DNA from: Chaenocephalus aceratus
Lineage: Eukaryota > Chordata > Actinopteri > Perciformes > Channichthyidae
Assembly: GCA_023974075.1 (NCBI GenBank)
Contig: JAMFTG010000488.1
Coordinates: 558,001-622,000, forward strand
Direction: 5' to 3'
DNA length: 64,000 nt
Shown piece after piece: positions 24,904 through 37,180 of the stretch (its first letter is position 1; each line of letters starts with the position of its first letter). The notes under the pieces are model-generated. The model saw nothing but the letters and a program-made list of their open reading frames with translations, did not search any database and had not been told where the DNA came from. Both the position numbers and the translations under genes were made by a program.

Positions 24904-26655
24904 CAGGGGTGGACTGGCCATTGGGAATACCGGGAGTTTCCCCGGTGGGCCGGTGCTGTGTATGGGCCGGAGGGCCACACCAAAAAAAAAAAAAAAAATC
25001 TTTTTTTTTGCCTAAATCCCACATTTGTAAGTGTTCCGGCCCAGCCCAGTGGGGTGTGGCCAGGGTTGCGTTGTAACGTAATACATGTAACGGTGTAAGG
25101 TAACATGGAGGAACAAAAGTCTGCGTTTAAATCGTGTGTGTGTGTGTATGTAGGGGTGTGTGTGGTTAAAAAACACATCAGCCACACCGCTCTTTAGCCT
25201 TTCTAAGGATTCTGAAGGTAAACACAGTGAGGCGGTGCGTGAAAGGCACGACGCGCTCCTCTTCTCAGAGGCGGAGTTAACCCTCCCGCTGCCTCCTGGT
25301 GCTGCAGAGATTTCATGAAGTGAAAGAGGTGTTCCTTCTATAAGCAGCTGTGGGCAGCAGATACTGTGAGAGTCACAGACATGAATACATAGATCAAGGC
25401 AGACTGGTGCACACACTCTCCTGTTTTGACAATCCGGTGCTTGAACAAATATAGCTCTCCACTCCTGGCCGAAATGTCCTTAAAATGAAGTCCGAGTTCC
25501 ACATTTTAATTAATGTCCTGCCAACACTGGCAGGACAGAAGGTGACACGCCCTTCTAAGCCATGTCCTCACATCCCAAGCTGCATCCCAAAAAGTGTATT
25601 ATGTTGTTACAACAGGGTTCAGGGGGAGTGGCTGTACCCGTAGGATAGAAAAGGGGGAGGTGACGTCTGACTCAGAGGTCGCGCGGCTTGTGGAGAAGAA
25701 CGTGTTGCCCACATTCCTGTTACTGAGTTTAGGCTAGTTAGCTAGCAGGTTTATTGTTTTGGGTGCAGTCACTTTTGCCTCCACTTGCTGTTCAAATAAA
25801 GTTGAAAGAAAAAGGTTAATCTGTTTACAGTTCTGTTTTATATGGGTGTTGAAGAAGAAGAGAAGAAGAAGAATTGTGAGGGATGAAACCTCTTTAATGG
25901 TCCTCACATGCAGAGCACACATTGAAATGTGTTCTCTGCTTTTAACCCATCCTATTACCAGGAGTGTAGTACTAGGAGCAGTGGGCAGCTATTGTACAGC
26001 GCCCGCGGAGCAATGGAGTGAGGGGGGGAAGGGGGCTGTCCGGTGCCTTGCTCAAGGGCACCACGGCAGGGCAGGAGCTGAACTAGGACCTCTCCAAGTA
26101 GAAGTCCACACTCCAAATGTAGGTTGGTCGGGGACTTGAACCGCGACCCTACGTCTCACAGTCCAAGCCCCTACTGACTGCCATAGATGTAGTCCCTAAT
26201 TTGCTCTCAAAATGGACCAGATTGATGCATTTAACTTCAACATTTTAAAAAAAATCTTCCCGGGGAGCTTGCCCCCGGACCCCCCTAGAGGAGGTGAGGT
26301 CCACCACCTGCCACAACCCCCTGTTAAATTGTCTCACCCACATTTGAGGATGCTTTCCTACACCCATGTTTTATTCCATGTGTCAAGTCAGACAAATAGG
26401 GTCCAAATGTTATTGCATCAATGATCTGTTAACATTAAAATCACTAAATATATGCTGTAACTATTCTGCTAGGCAACTCAAGGGCTCAGGTAATGTGATT
26501 ACTTTATGAATAATGGTCCAAAATAACATAAAATGCATAGGGTTTTTTGTTAAGTTACATACTTTTGTCGCCCGCCGGACGTTACATGCCACGCATTAAG
26601 TGGGCCTGTCTGTCAATTAATCCCCGGGCCACTTTTTCTCCACATTCCGCCCCTG
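24904..26655. mobile_element. hAT-type element with 8-bp TSD, carrying a nested SINE
   Basis: An exact duplication GCTGTGGT flanks it (24,896-24,903 and 26,656-26,663). The ends are CAGGGGTGGACTGG and CCGCCCCTG, an inverted CAGGGG(T/C)G terminus. No transposase frame is visible. A SINE sits at 25,885-26,185. The text CTTGCCCCCGGACCCCCCTAG near 26,270 is shared, inverted, with the hAT element at 34,107 (about 34,430-34,450). Confidence 0.88.
25885..26185 (-). mobile_element. tRNA-derived SINE, second copy
   Basis: This is the same family and orientation as 861-1090: GAGCAGTGGGC, GCCTTGCTCAAGGGC and a B-box-like GGTTCAAGTCC on the minus strand. It is longer than copy 1 and lies inside the hAT element at 24,904. 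Confidence 0.75.
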
Positions 26656-26663
26656 GCTGTGGT

Positions 26664-26825
26664 CACACATTACTCTCACACACTTCACTCACACACTTCA
26701 CTAACTCACACAATTCACTCACTCACTCACATACTTCACTCACACAACTTCTCTCACTCACACACTGCTCTCACTCACACTTCACTAACACATTTCTCTC
26801 ACTCACACACTTCTCTCCCTCAGTG
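26664..26825. repeat. CACTCACA-type minisatellite
   Basis: Irregular tandem copies of CACACACTTCACT and CTCTCACTCACA units start directly after the target duplication of the hAT element. It is low complexity and not coding. Confidence 0.85.
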
Positions 26826-27037
26826 TGACAGTCCTCTCTTACTGTGGTCTTTATACCTTTCTGATGTATCCTCACAAACTCTGCACTTTCATCACTGCAG
26901 CTTGTTTTGTTTAATATTGTTTCCAGTGTTTTTATTTTAAGTGAACACGTGCAATTATTCTATTTTGAAATGACAGATTAGTGATACTAATGCTATCATT
27001 AGAATTAGTGTGGACAAGAGTTATGAGAATTTCAACC

Positions 27038-27937
27038 TTTATTGATTAACTCAAACTAAAACAGAACAGAACGAGAGAAAGGTAAACACATGAAGTACAG
27101 AACAACAGAGAAGGGTCATAATCACAGGTTTAACAACAAAGGAAAATAGACGAATGCAACAAGTTGTGATGGTTAACTTAAAACTTAAACACTAACAAAG
27201 AAATTAACTATTTTAATTGGTGATAATGGAACTTTTATATTTACATAAAAGATGTCAGAATAAGAATGTGTGAACATTAAGGCCTTACACACACCAAAGA
27301 TAAATGTACTGTACAGGCTCTTGGTAATGGTTTTCCATCAGTGAAATAAGGCTCTTTACTGAAACCTAGCGGCAGCAGAATGAAACTGCAACTACATCAG
27401 CAAACGCATGTTCCTCTAATATCCCAACGTGCTTTTCAAAAACATTTATTTTGGTATGGAAAAAAAAAACACAAACAAGTAGTTGTTGATATTTCAGTGT
27501 AGACAAGAAGAAGAACATTGTAAAGAATGATATTATATAAAGAAAGTAGATACATTTACTTACAAAACAATGGAAATGGTTTGTTATCAGTAAATTATAA
27601 CTCTTCAGTAATATCTACATTTTCCAGCAAGCCAGCAGTTAGGGATCAGATCTCTTGTTGCAACATCACTACATTTTGTAATTTTTTTCGGTGGTAGAAA
27701 TCATGTAAACAAGAAATATTTACAATTCAATGCATTAAGTTGTGAAATACTTAGCCAATTCTTTACATTACATTCTTTACATAATATTAACTAGGCTGAA
27801 AACTCATCCATAGCCTCATTCTTGGAGAGTTCCACCCTGAGAAATGTTTTTAAAAAAATCCACATCACCCTGTGTAAATAGAAATGTGATTGTAAAAAAA
27901 CAGAAGTATCATCCTTCAAAAGCAACGCCTGCTGTGT
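27038..27937 (-). other. 3' UTR of CD22-like gene A
   Basis: This segment follows the stop codon at 27,938-27,940 on the minus strand. A minus-strand AATAAA lies at 27,038-27,043 and could be the polyadenylation signal. No coding frame is present. Confidence 0.5.
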
Positions 27938-28643
27938 TTATCTGGATTTGTTGACCGTGCTGTACAATGCAGCTGGATCCTCTTCAGGGTCCTGCCCTCT
28001 GCTCCTGAGAAATAAAACATGTATTTCTTAGTGGTAATAATAATGCAAAGGGAATTAAATGATATATGAACAATGTTCCTGTGAGGATCTGCTCACCTCG
28101 GGGCAGCACTGCTGAACTTGACGGCAGCGTACTCCGGGACTTCCTGTTGCTCCGTGTGTCCGAGGGGCCGAGCTGCTCTCATGTTGGAGTAAAGAGGGTC
28201 TGCCCGGTTGTTGGAGAAGTGAACGCTGGCATACTGAAGGTCTCCTGCTGCTCCGGCTGATCAGGTACACACTGCAGGGAGGAAACACTTTCAGGTACAC
28301 ATTTTACATTAATAGATATTTCATTTACAGAGGAAATGGACCCAGGACAGAAAAGGTCAAAGCAACAGCAGCTGTGGAAATGATGGAAACATATCCCTGA
28401 TTCATCACATGCCGCTTTATGACAGAAAAGATTAAAGGATCAAAGATAGGAAAACCTCTGGATGTACTTGAAATGTACTCCCGTTTATAGGAGAATCAAA
28501 GAGATGGTAATATAAATTAACTTTTTATAGAAGGATGTAAAAATAGCAGCAAGAGGTCCTTCTATGTCAGATGCATTTTCTAGAAGCACTTAAATACCAT
28601 GAAATACTCCTCATTATAAATTGAGAGTAATATGTTTTATTTC

Positions 28644-29245
28644 AACCCAGTCTCACGGCATTTCATGTTATAGTCACGAAATGAATCTATTGCTTCGTGT
28701 TCACCAACACAATTTCCCCCTTTTATTCGTGTCACACAGAACGATTTTAAAAGCAATGTGAATATTAACAAATTAGAAGAAAAAAAAGATTTAAAAAATA
28801 CAGATTTCAGTATTCTGACACAGAACGATTTTAAAAGCAATATATTTATATTGGTAGTATGTTTTCGTGCCTGCACCAAATAATAACAAATTATAAGGAA
28901 AAAAAGATTTAAAAAAATACAGATTTCAGTATTCTGAGGCTCTGAGTGCCATTTATTTTCCTCGCGGACGGCAAGAAAAGTCCGACATTATACAATTTAA
29001 AATAAAAACAATAATCGTGGCTTGATATTGAGTAAGAACATGTTTTTATGAACCACACAGTCCGGTTCAGACCCGACCGGACAAAAAGACGTGCTGCAGG
29101 CACGAAACACATTACCAGTAGAAATACATTGCTTTTAAAATCGTTCTGTGCAACACGAAAAAAAGGGGGAAATCGTGTTGGTGAACACGAATCAATAGAT
29201 TAAATTATTTTGTGACTATAACACGAAGTGCCGTGTTACTGGGTT
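28644..29245. mobile_element. MITE with about 100-bp inverted ends, in gene A tail intron
   Basis: The ends AACCCAGTCTCACGGCATTTC and its partner at 29,225-29,245 are inverted, and pairing continues through TTCGTGTTCACCAACAC and ACGATTTTAAAAGCAAT. The latter word recurs internally at about 28,828. There is no coding content, and no clear target duplication was found. Confidence 0.8.
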
Positions 29246-29719
29246 GTTTATTTTGTACTAGATGAATTACGTAAGTATCTATTATCACCTCTCGCCTGTT
29301 GTCCGCTCTCTCTTCAGGCTCAGACGAGTCTCTAGAAGCCTTCTTTCTTCTGGTTAGGAGAGTTTATGAAGAGAAAGAAGATCAAATGTTTGACACCAGA
29401 CAAACAGACTTTTAATGATTTAACAAACAATGATTAAGACGATCAGATCTGCTCACCTGATCCACAGGAAGACAGAGAGAGCAATTACAGCCAGGAGAAC
29501 AACCGGGATTGTTACAAAAGATAGTAGCTTCTGTGATCCTGAGAAATAGAGATCAACAGAGAACAGACAGTTAATACAGCGGTGTTTCCTTAATATGGAT
29601 ACAAGGGCCCCTAGGGGCACTTTGGAGTAATGCAGGGGGTGAAACACTTTATTTCAACAAGTCCTCCAACTCATACGACCAAATAGGTCGATTGTTCAAG
29701 CCCTTATTATGTCCACATT

Positions 29720-29870
29720 TCATTTCAAACCTTTATTTATACAGATACATCCCATTGAGATCATTGATCTATTTTTCAAGGCAAGGACCTGCTCAAGTAG
29801 TTCCACATGAAACATAAAAACATATATAGAACAACAAAAGGACATCATACAGCATCATTTACATAATTAT
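29720..29870 (-). mobile_element. LINE 3' tail fragment, minus strand
   Basis: This is the reverse complement of the LINE tail at 2,460-2,600 (shared: TTTCATGTGGAAC, GATCTCAATGGG, AATAAAGGTTTGAAAT). Only the 3' end is present. Confidence 0.75.
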
Positions 29871-29960
29871 CCACATAAAGTGGCCTGTGTTCGTCGTCCA
29901 TAACATACGCCTGCCCATACCATAACCTCACCACCACAATGGCCACTCAATTCACAACAT

Positions 29961-29984
29961 TACCCTAACCCTAACCCTAATCCT
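29961..29984 (+). repeat. Short telomere-like repeat
   Basis: TACCCTAACCCTAACCCTAA contains about three CCCTAA units. It lies between the LINE fragment and the Tc1-type relic and is probably incidental. Confidence 0.5.
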
Positions 29985-30059
29985 ACCCCTCACACCAGAT
30001 ACTGCCTGGTTTTCAGACCCCCCCAGACCCCCCCAATAAAGCAAAAATGCACGTTTCAG

Positions 30060-30331
30060 AGTGGCCTTTTATTGTGGCCAGCCTAAGGCACACCTGTGCA
30101 ATAATCATGCTGTCTAATCAGCATCTTGATATGCCACGCCTGTGAGGTGGGATGGATTATCTCGGCAAAGGAGAAGTGCTCACTATCAAAGATTTTCTCA
30201 GATTTGTGAACAATATTTGAGGGAAATGGTTATTTTGTGTTTATAGAAAATGTTTTAGATCTTTGAGTTCATCTCATGAAAAATGGGAGCAAAAACAAAA
30301 GTGTTGCGTTTATATTTTTGTTCAGTGTAGT
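30060..30331. mobile_element. Tc1/mariner-type relic end
   Basis: The right end reads GTGTTGCGTTTATATTTTTG then TTCAGTGTA, the familiar terminus of a fish Tc1-like family (inverse TACACTGAA..). The inner text GCATCTTGATATGCCACGCC and GGGATGGATTATCTCGGC belongs to the same element. The other terminus was not found. Confidence 0.65.
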
Positions 30332-31060
30332 AATGGTAACTAGTTACTGGTTTTCAGTAACTAGCACAACACTGCTTCTCAATACCGATGGAATATCTCT
30401 CAGCCTGTGGGCACTTGCACTTGGCATAAGCTTCACAAAACAGACACAACTCTCACTCTGAGTACAAAGGGAATGAATGCAACCCATACTGAATCCGGAC
30501 CCTCAGGATAATTATTTCCTTATGTAAAAGAAAGTAAACAACCCCTATCCCGAACTGGAAAGGTACATTTGAACATGCACTCCTTTTTCAGCCTCCTACC
30601 CAGACAATGTGACTGAAAACAAACAAGCTGATAAGTGTGTGGTTGTAGATGAATGCATAAAACGTACCTGCCACAACACTCAGATGAAAGGTGGAGTTAC
30701 TACGTCCTAACTTGTTCTGGGCTTCACAGGAATAACTCCCACTGTGTTCAGCTCTGAAGTCAGTGATGGTGAAGATCTGTCCTGAAGCTTTTGGAGAGTC
30801 TTCATCCTCCTTGTACCAGGTGTAGTTAGCTGCTGGGTTAGCATTCACTGCTACAGGTCAGAGTCACTGAACGTGCCCTCCTCTATCCCAGCAGAGGGAC
30901 TCACTGACACATAGGGGAGCTTTGGAGCATCTGGGAAAGAACACATTAATACATTTAATATTACATTTGAAGATGAGTTTTTAGATTGGAAGTATCATTT
31001 TAACTGATAAAAGTTCATAAAAAGAAAATCAATCAATCAATGTATATGTATAGCAATACC

Positions 31061-31098
31061 AGAGGGACTAACTAACACAGAGGGACGCTTTGGAGCAT
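31061..31098 (-). pseudogene. Stub of a lost Ig exon in gene A
   Basis: The first 38 nt of an Ig exon remain (acceptor CTCTAG, then ATGCTCCAAAG). After this the similarity to gene B exon 45,568-45,299 stops abruptly, so a deletion removed the body of the exon. This explains why gene A has one Ig domain fewer than gene B. Confidence 0.75.
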
Positions 31099-31375
31099 CT
31101 AGAGGAAATACAATAAATCAACAAAATATTACAAATACATCATGTTGAATTGAGTATTGAAATGAGACAGTTATTTGTGTGGGTGCATTTGAAATATGGA
31201 AGTGTTTTTGACTGGTAGAAAGCTGAACACAGTTATGTTGTTTAAATATATTTAGTTTCCTGTATTACTGCTGGCTTGAAAACCCTGGACATAGCAGCAG
31301 ATTTGGGAGCCAAATGTAAACATGAATGGATTTTCATCCTCTCCTGTAGCTGCTCTCCATCTCATTGACCTACAG

Positions 31376-32806
31376 CAGGGGTGCCCAACCAGTCGATCGC
31401 GATCGACCGGTAGATCGCGGGGACATTCCCAGTCGATCGCGAGATGTGTCTAAAAATAGAACAACAATATTCTGTTTTATCGTTAATGTCCTATAACATA
31501 ATCTTCCTGTGCCAGAATAATGCACTTGAACGCATCAAAGCTTTGTGATTGGCCGGCGTGACCCCATGTGTCGGGGCGTGGCTTGTGGGCAGTGGGCATA
31601 GTTCGCTGATGTCAACATGTCAACCATGTCAACAGGAGTGACAGTCCGCACACACACAAGACCGCAATTATGGCAGAAGCAAAAAAGCCCAAAATATATC
31701 ATTTTCACTCCGAGTGGGAGGATGATTATTTTTGTATCTATTCCAATTCAAAGTCCATCTGTCTCATCTGCGAGCATGGCTTTATCGAAGAAGGGTAATT
31801 TAGGAGCGGCATTTCAAAACAGTGCACAAACACTACGAGACGGAATTCTCTCCTAATTCTGCCCTACGCTCCAAAAGGGGAGGGGCCTGAAAGGACAGCT
31901 AAATGCACAGCAGTCCATTTTCACCAGGCCCAACAACAAGAGCAAGGCTGCTGCCAGAGCATCTTATCGTGTCAGTCACGTTCTTGCGAAACACATGAAG
32001 TCTTTCAAAGACAGCGAAGTTATGAAAGAAGCTTTCCTGGAGGCTGCCAACGCGCTTTTGGGGGAACAGTAAAAATAACAGTAGCATTTCAACATGTTTT
32101 TGATATAATAAAACTCAAGTTAGATACCGTTATTAATCAGCTGTAAGTTTTAGTATGTTTGAACTTATTCATTATAATTATTGTACAACATGGTATAAGA
32201 ATGCAAACTTAAATTGATTATAGTCTATTATCAATTCAGGTTAAGAAACTAGTGTTGCTTGCATCCTATTTTAAAGGCATTTCTTTTTATACTCTACTAA
32301 AATGCAACAAAAAAGGGTTTGATTCTATTAATTTTGTCTCTTTTATTGCACTTTGGCAGCAGATTCCTGTGCAGCTTCAGATCTGAGTTGTCTTAGTAAG
32401 CCTAATTTATACTTTTGTAGCAACACTATTTTTATATAATGGCAAAGAAAGGGTTCAGAGTCTTTTCTTTTTTTCCTGTGTCATATGTGGCAGCAATGTT
32501 TCTTGAAAACATTACCCACTGTAATATGTGACGTGTAAATAAACTCCAACTCTGTATCAACAACACAGTTGTGTAACTTCAGTTAAATACTTGTATGTGT
32601 GTAGATTAGAAAGAGGTAAGATAAAGGATCTGCAGAATTGTTGAAGTATTAATCGTACATAGGTCAGTTGTATACAAGTAGAAGTGTATATTTTCCTGGT
32701 AGTAGGCTGTCAGTAATGGCTACGCCTCTCTATTTGGACTGGTAGATCTCGGCAGACTGGCAACTTTAAAAGTAGCTCTCGGTTCAAAAAAGGTTGGGCA
32801 CCCCTG
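31376..32806 (+). mobile_element. hAT element with 8-bp TSD and transposase remnants, in gene A
   Basis: The exact duplication ACCTACAG flanks it (31,368-31,375 and 32,807-32,814). The ends CAGGGGTGCCCAACC and GGTTGGGCACCCCTG are inverted. Inside, a frame from 31,671 reads MAEAKKPKIYHFHSEWEDDY and CLICEHGF, like the N-terminus of ZBED/GTF2IRD2-type hAT transposases. After a frameshift, LSKKGNLGAAF and (in another frame) QQSIFTRPNNKSKAAARASY and HMKSFKDSEVMKEAFLEAAN follow. The catalytic core is deleted. Gene B keeps the empty site at about 46,870. Confidence 0.93.
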
Positions 32807-33348
32807 ACCTACAGCAACAGACTGTGAACAACGTGTTCATTGGGTGCATGATGCTTTTTAAATCATCTGGGTTTTACTCACATTTCACATCAATAGAGAA
32901 GGGATCAGATATTGTACTCCCAAGCAGATTATCAGCTCTGCAGTAATACTTTCCAGAGTCTGAGGACTGGATGGAGCTGAGGACAAGAAGTGGTCCTTCA
33001 TTGACAGAAGAAAGGTGTGCATTTTGTTCCTTCTTGTACCAGGTGTAGTTAGCTGCTGGGTTAGCATCACTGCTACAGGTCAGAGTCACTGAACTGCCCT
33101 CCTCTATCTCAACAGGGGGACTCACTGACACAGAGGGGAGCTTTGGAGAGTCTGGAGGATAAGTGTTTAAAGTTATTAACTTTAAAGTAGATATGTCAAC
33201 TTGCAAATGTCCAGAGGCACAAAGCAGGAACAGTTTTTCACAAACACAATGCAAAACATTTTAAAGTTTTGGAGCATCTGTAGGATATAACATGAACACA
33301 TTCATTTAATTCCACAGTGGAGGATATTTTAAATGAGAAATAGTTTAA

Positions 33349-33794
33349 CCTTTAGATGCACGAGTGACTGGACCCTACACTCTTCCATAAGTGGGTCAAA
33401 AAGACCCGTATTAGAATAATGTGTTTTTATGCCATATTGGTTAAGAAAAATCACTTGTATTATATTTGGGTTCACAATAGAAATAAGTTATATTTAATTT
33501 TTCACTATTTATAATTTTAGAAACTTTTTACATTTTGAAGAAAAAAAAACGAAATTCTATAGAAAATGCATGCGGGTCATTTTGACCCAGTTATGGAAGC
33601 TTGGGGTAGTAATACAAAAACTACAATTTCTTTAAATGTATAACATTTACATTTTCAATTTGAATGGCCTGATATCCAAAACATGTTTTTTGAGGAATAG
33701 CTGGAATATGAAATTATATAAAAATGTAACTACAAAGATACTTCACGAAAACCACCTCACCGGGTCAAAAAAGACCCACTTATGCATCTAAGGG
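33349..33794. mobile_element. TTAA-flanked (piggyBac-type) MITE in gene A
   Basis: TTAA occurs at 33,345-33,348 and 33,795-33,798. The ends CCTTTAGATGCA and TGCATCTAAGGG are inverted, followed by paired AAGTGGGTC / GACCCACTT. Gene B shows the empty site at about 47,280 (AATAGTTTAATAAAACACAG) with a single TTAA. There is no coding content. Confidence 0.92.
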
Positions 33795-34106
33795 TTAATA
33801 AAACACAGAGTGGGTGGTTAACTTGATTCCATCCTTTATCAGAAATCTAAACACTTTGAGGGAAAGAGTTCATCTTTATGTCATGGAAGAAGTTTCCTTC
33901 ATAATTCTCCTTTATTCTTCCTTCTCGTAGCATCTCTCGTAGCAAGAGTATATTTTATCTATTTTAAAATCTAACAGAAAACCTAGAGCCCTGGTTCAGT
34001 GTCTTTGGACACTGCCATGTCTGTTGGCGACCTCTGGTGGGTAAATAGATAAATGAGTGCAATGATGATATATTTTATACTGTATGTTAATGTTATTATG
34101 TTAGTG

Positions 34107-35174
34107 CAGTGGTTCTCAAACTTTTTCTGTCAGGACCCCCCTTTGGAGAAAAAAAAAGTCGGGCCCCCCAACACAAATAGTCAGGCTCAGTGGCGCCGCC
34201 AGAGATTTATTTTGGGGATGCTGTGGGGTAGCTTGACATTTCATAGAGGGTGCTCAAACATTTAGGGTTTCCCATTAATGTACCGGGCGCTACAGTGGAA
34301 GTTTCTACTGCAACACTCGCCACGCATATACACAGTGTGACAGTTACAATGAAGGCTCGATAATCAGCTCACGGCATATAGGTGTAAGCAGGGGTAAAGT
34401 GCTATTTTTATAGGTGGTGTGTGGACCTCCTCTAGGGGGGTCCGGGGGCATGGTCCCCCGGGAAGATTTATTTTTAAATATTGAAGTTAAAAGCATCAAT
34501 CTGGTGCACTTTCAGAGCAAAATGCAGAGATCTATGGATACATCTCTCAACACCCATATGAAACAGAACTGTAAACAGATTTACTTTTTCATTATAGATA
34601 TTTTATAAATCACCCTTTTAAACTTTATTCTTGTTTTATTGTCATACAGTATTTCATAGCTGTTTTTCATTTATTCTCTTATTTTTGTATAACTATATTG
34701 ATCATATAAACGTGTGCCTCGGAAATAATTGTTTACATTAATGGTGACCCAAACGTTTGAGACCCACTGAGATACAACTGAGAGAGTCCTTTAGCTCACT
34801 GAGTCTCTCAGTCTGACAGGAGAGGACTCTCCTCCACTTTGTTGTTGAAAAAACTCCTTATATCTGTTAGCGTAGCTCGCTAGCACCAGAAGCTAACAAC
34901 AACGATCTCCGGTACCGGTACGCTCTCGCGCTCTCGCTCTCTCGCTCGCACACACAAAATGGCTCGTTCCACACACACAGAGCCGAGCTTTATTGAAACA
35001 CAGAGACCCAGACGTAATAGTACTGTACCATCTGCTATATCATATTATTTTCGAATCAATAATTTATCAATTTATGATTTTTTTTTATTTTATTTTTTTA
35101 TATAGCCATTTTTCCTCCTGGTCTCTCGCGCCCCCCCTGGCATGCCTCTGCGCCCCCCACTTTGAGAACCACTG
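34107..35174. mobile_element. hAT-type element with 8-bp TSD, 29 bp from a gene A exon
   Basis: The exact duplication TGTTAGTG flanks it (34,099-34,106 and 35,175-35,182). CAGTGGTTCTCAAA at the left end is perfectly inverted at the right. The gene B site at 47,580-47,590 (ATGTCAGTGGAAGACTT) is empty. It inserted into the intron directly after the C2 exon donor of gene A. No intact transposase is present. Confidence 0.95.
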
Positions 35175-35939
35175 TGTTAGTGGAAGACTTTGAGTGAACT
35201 CACACACTGGAGGAGAGGGGAAGTCCTCATATCCCTTCAAAGCACAGGAATAACTGTCTGCTGGATCATATATGAAGTATGCATAAGGAGATGTGTCTTT
35301 CTTCACTTCCTGTCTGTTCTTAGACCAGATGTAGGAAGTATGACCAGGTGGACAACTGCTGAGACACTGAAGGAGAGTAGACGATCCTGATCTGCTCACC
35401 TGCACCTGGAGATCTGAATAAAAGTATAATGTCACAAAAAAAACATCATGTTTAAAAATAGAAATTAAAATAACATTTTAAATATCTCAGAAGGACATTT
35501 TCAGATACCTGTGACGGACAAAGTGACTGGAATACCCCAGAATGCATCTTTGCTTGTTGTGAATCTGAACCTGTACTCAGCTGAGTCGCTCTCTGTCAGG
35601 TTTCTGATTCTCAGAGTGCAGGTGTTGTTTTCAAAGAGATCCTTTACACGACCTGCATACTCTGAGTCTGTGGTCACTTCTACATATTCACCATCTTTCT
35701 TTTGAGTCAACCAGAATGTTCTCTGTACTGTGTTTACACTTCCTTTCCATGTAGATGGGTATGTGTAGCTGCATCTTATCTCCACTGATGATCCTTTCAC
35801 TGAACAGATCTCAGTAGAAGAGTAAGTCACTCCCCAGCCATCCAGACCCTGAACCACTGAAACACAGAGCACACCAGAAACTATGATCAAAGTTAATAAC
35901 TTAAGTTAACAATTGGTTAATAACAAACAGTGCATCAAA

Positions 35940-36900
35940 CTACAAATGTGTTGATGGAGTTTTTGTAACAAGAACTTCAAGATCTGCAATTATCAGCAGA
36001 CGTTATAAACATGAATCTATCTAACTAGAGCTGAACTGATAATGAGAACTATATCATGTTTTTATGGAAGTTGAGTTTCTAAAATGTAAAAAATATATAC
36101 ATCTTATACACTAGAGAAGGGGAGCACATCAAGTCACCTGTTAACTCATTTTAAGGGAGTTGATAACTGTTGCAAATACTAATGTATGACTTTGTTGCTG
36201 AATTAAACGAGACCATAAGTCCAAACACAATGTGTTAAGATGCATGAACAGTAACATATTAGGAATAATATTCAATGTACAAATATGTGCTTTTCTTGTA
36301 CAGTTCCCTCTCTGTTCGCTCAGAGTTAGTCAGGTTGCTGCTGAGTAGTGAACAATTAAAATAAATGCAGAACACTGAGGTGTGAGCAGCTTCTGTCGGA
36401 TATACAGATAAGAAAAAGAAGAAGACTGCTTTTAACTCAGGGTGTGGGATTATAACACTGTGATCAAGAGAGAGAGAAGGAACTAGAAGGGTTTGGTGCA
36501 GAGTGTAGACATGAGAGAAGTTGAGACAGTATGAAATGACTTGTTAGAAAATATCCCTCGAAAACACTAACATTTTTATGAAAACGACAGAAACATTTTA
36601 ACCAGGCTCATCTTAAAAATACAACAAAGAAAAATGTTATAACATGAAGAGGAGGGAACAGTTATGAATGAAATTCATAACTAAAATTACGTTGACCAAT
36701 ACAGGAAAGATATTTGTACAAATATCCTTTACATGTAACACTAAAAAACTACTAAAACTTGGTAACATCTACCCGTTTCAACAAAGCTACACAAAACATA
36801 TATTTTGAATATTTCTGGAACGTTTGCATTTCATCCAAGTCCGATCCACTTATTCCCACATGTGACCTGATTTTAACAAGTCCCACATTTCCCAGAATCC
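35940..36900. other. First intron of gene A, no separate feature
   Basis: The stretch at 36,300-36,520 is shared with 48,630-48,760 and 21,800-22,040. It is ordinary intron sequence duplicated with the gene. No other element was recognised. Confidence 0.5.
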
Positions 36901-37180
36901 CCTCTGTTCATGTGATGAATGTAAGTGTAGATGTACAGTACCTGACACAGAGAGCAGGAAGACAACTAATCCACTCGCTGCTGCAGTGAGACTCATAGCT
37001 GCTCCTCTCATCTCTGTGAGACTATAAAACATGTCAGATTAAATAATGTTCACAGGAGGTTTCCAGAATCATTACATCAATAAACTGTTTCTACTCACAG
37101 TGAAGGAGGAACGACGTGTTCAAAGATGTCTTTCCTCAATAAGCAGAATACGGATATCAGGCTTTTAAAAGACTAGATTT

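Larger units (their letters stand above)
27938..37099 (-). pseudogene. CD22-like (Siglec-type) inhibitory receptor, gene A, damaged
   Basis: CD22-type receptors bind sialic acid and dampen B-cell signalling through ITIMs. Minus-strand exons: 5' UTR ending at 37,099; signal 37,011-36,942; V-set 35,856-35,509 (CTLRIRNLTESDSAEYRFRF, keeping the Siglec-type arginine); C2 35,413-35,204; Ig 33,151-32,882; Ig 30,930-30,668; transmembrane 29,538-29,457 (VTIPVVLLAVIALSVFLWI); tail 29,349-29,289, 28,256-28,097 and 28,004-27,938. The tail has DLQYASV, PLYSNM, VPEYAAV and ALYSTV tyrosine motifs. Damage: the Ig exon at 30,668-30,930 is 263 nt against 261 in gene B, with single extra bases near 30,844 and 30,880 and stop codons as a result; a further Ig exon survives only as a stub at 31,061-31,098; and the 29,289 donor does not match the phase needed at 28,256. 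Four transposons lie in its introns or promoter. The upstream exons are clean, so a truncated soluble product is possible. Confidence 0.88.

Noticed and set aside
29961..29984. Interstitial telomere as a chromosome-fusion scar
   Set aside because: Only about three CCCTAA units, embedded among ordinary repeats.
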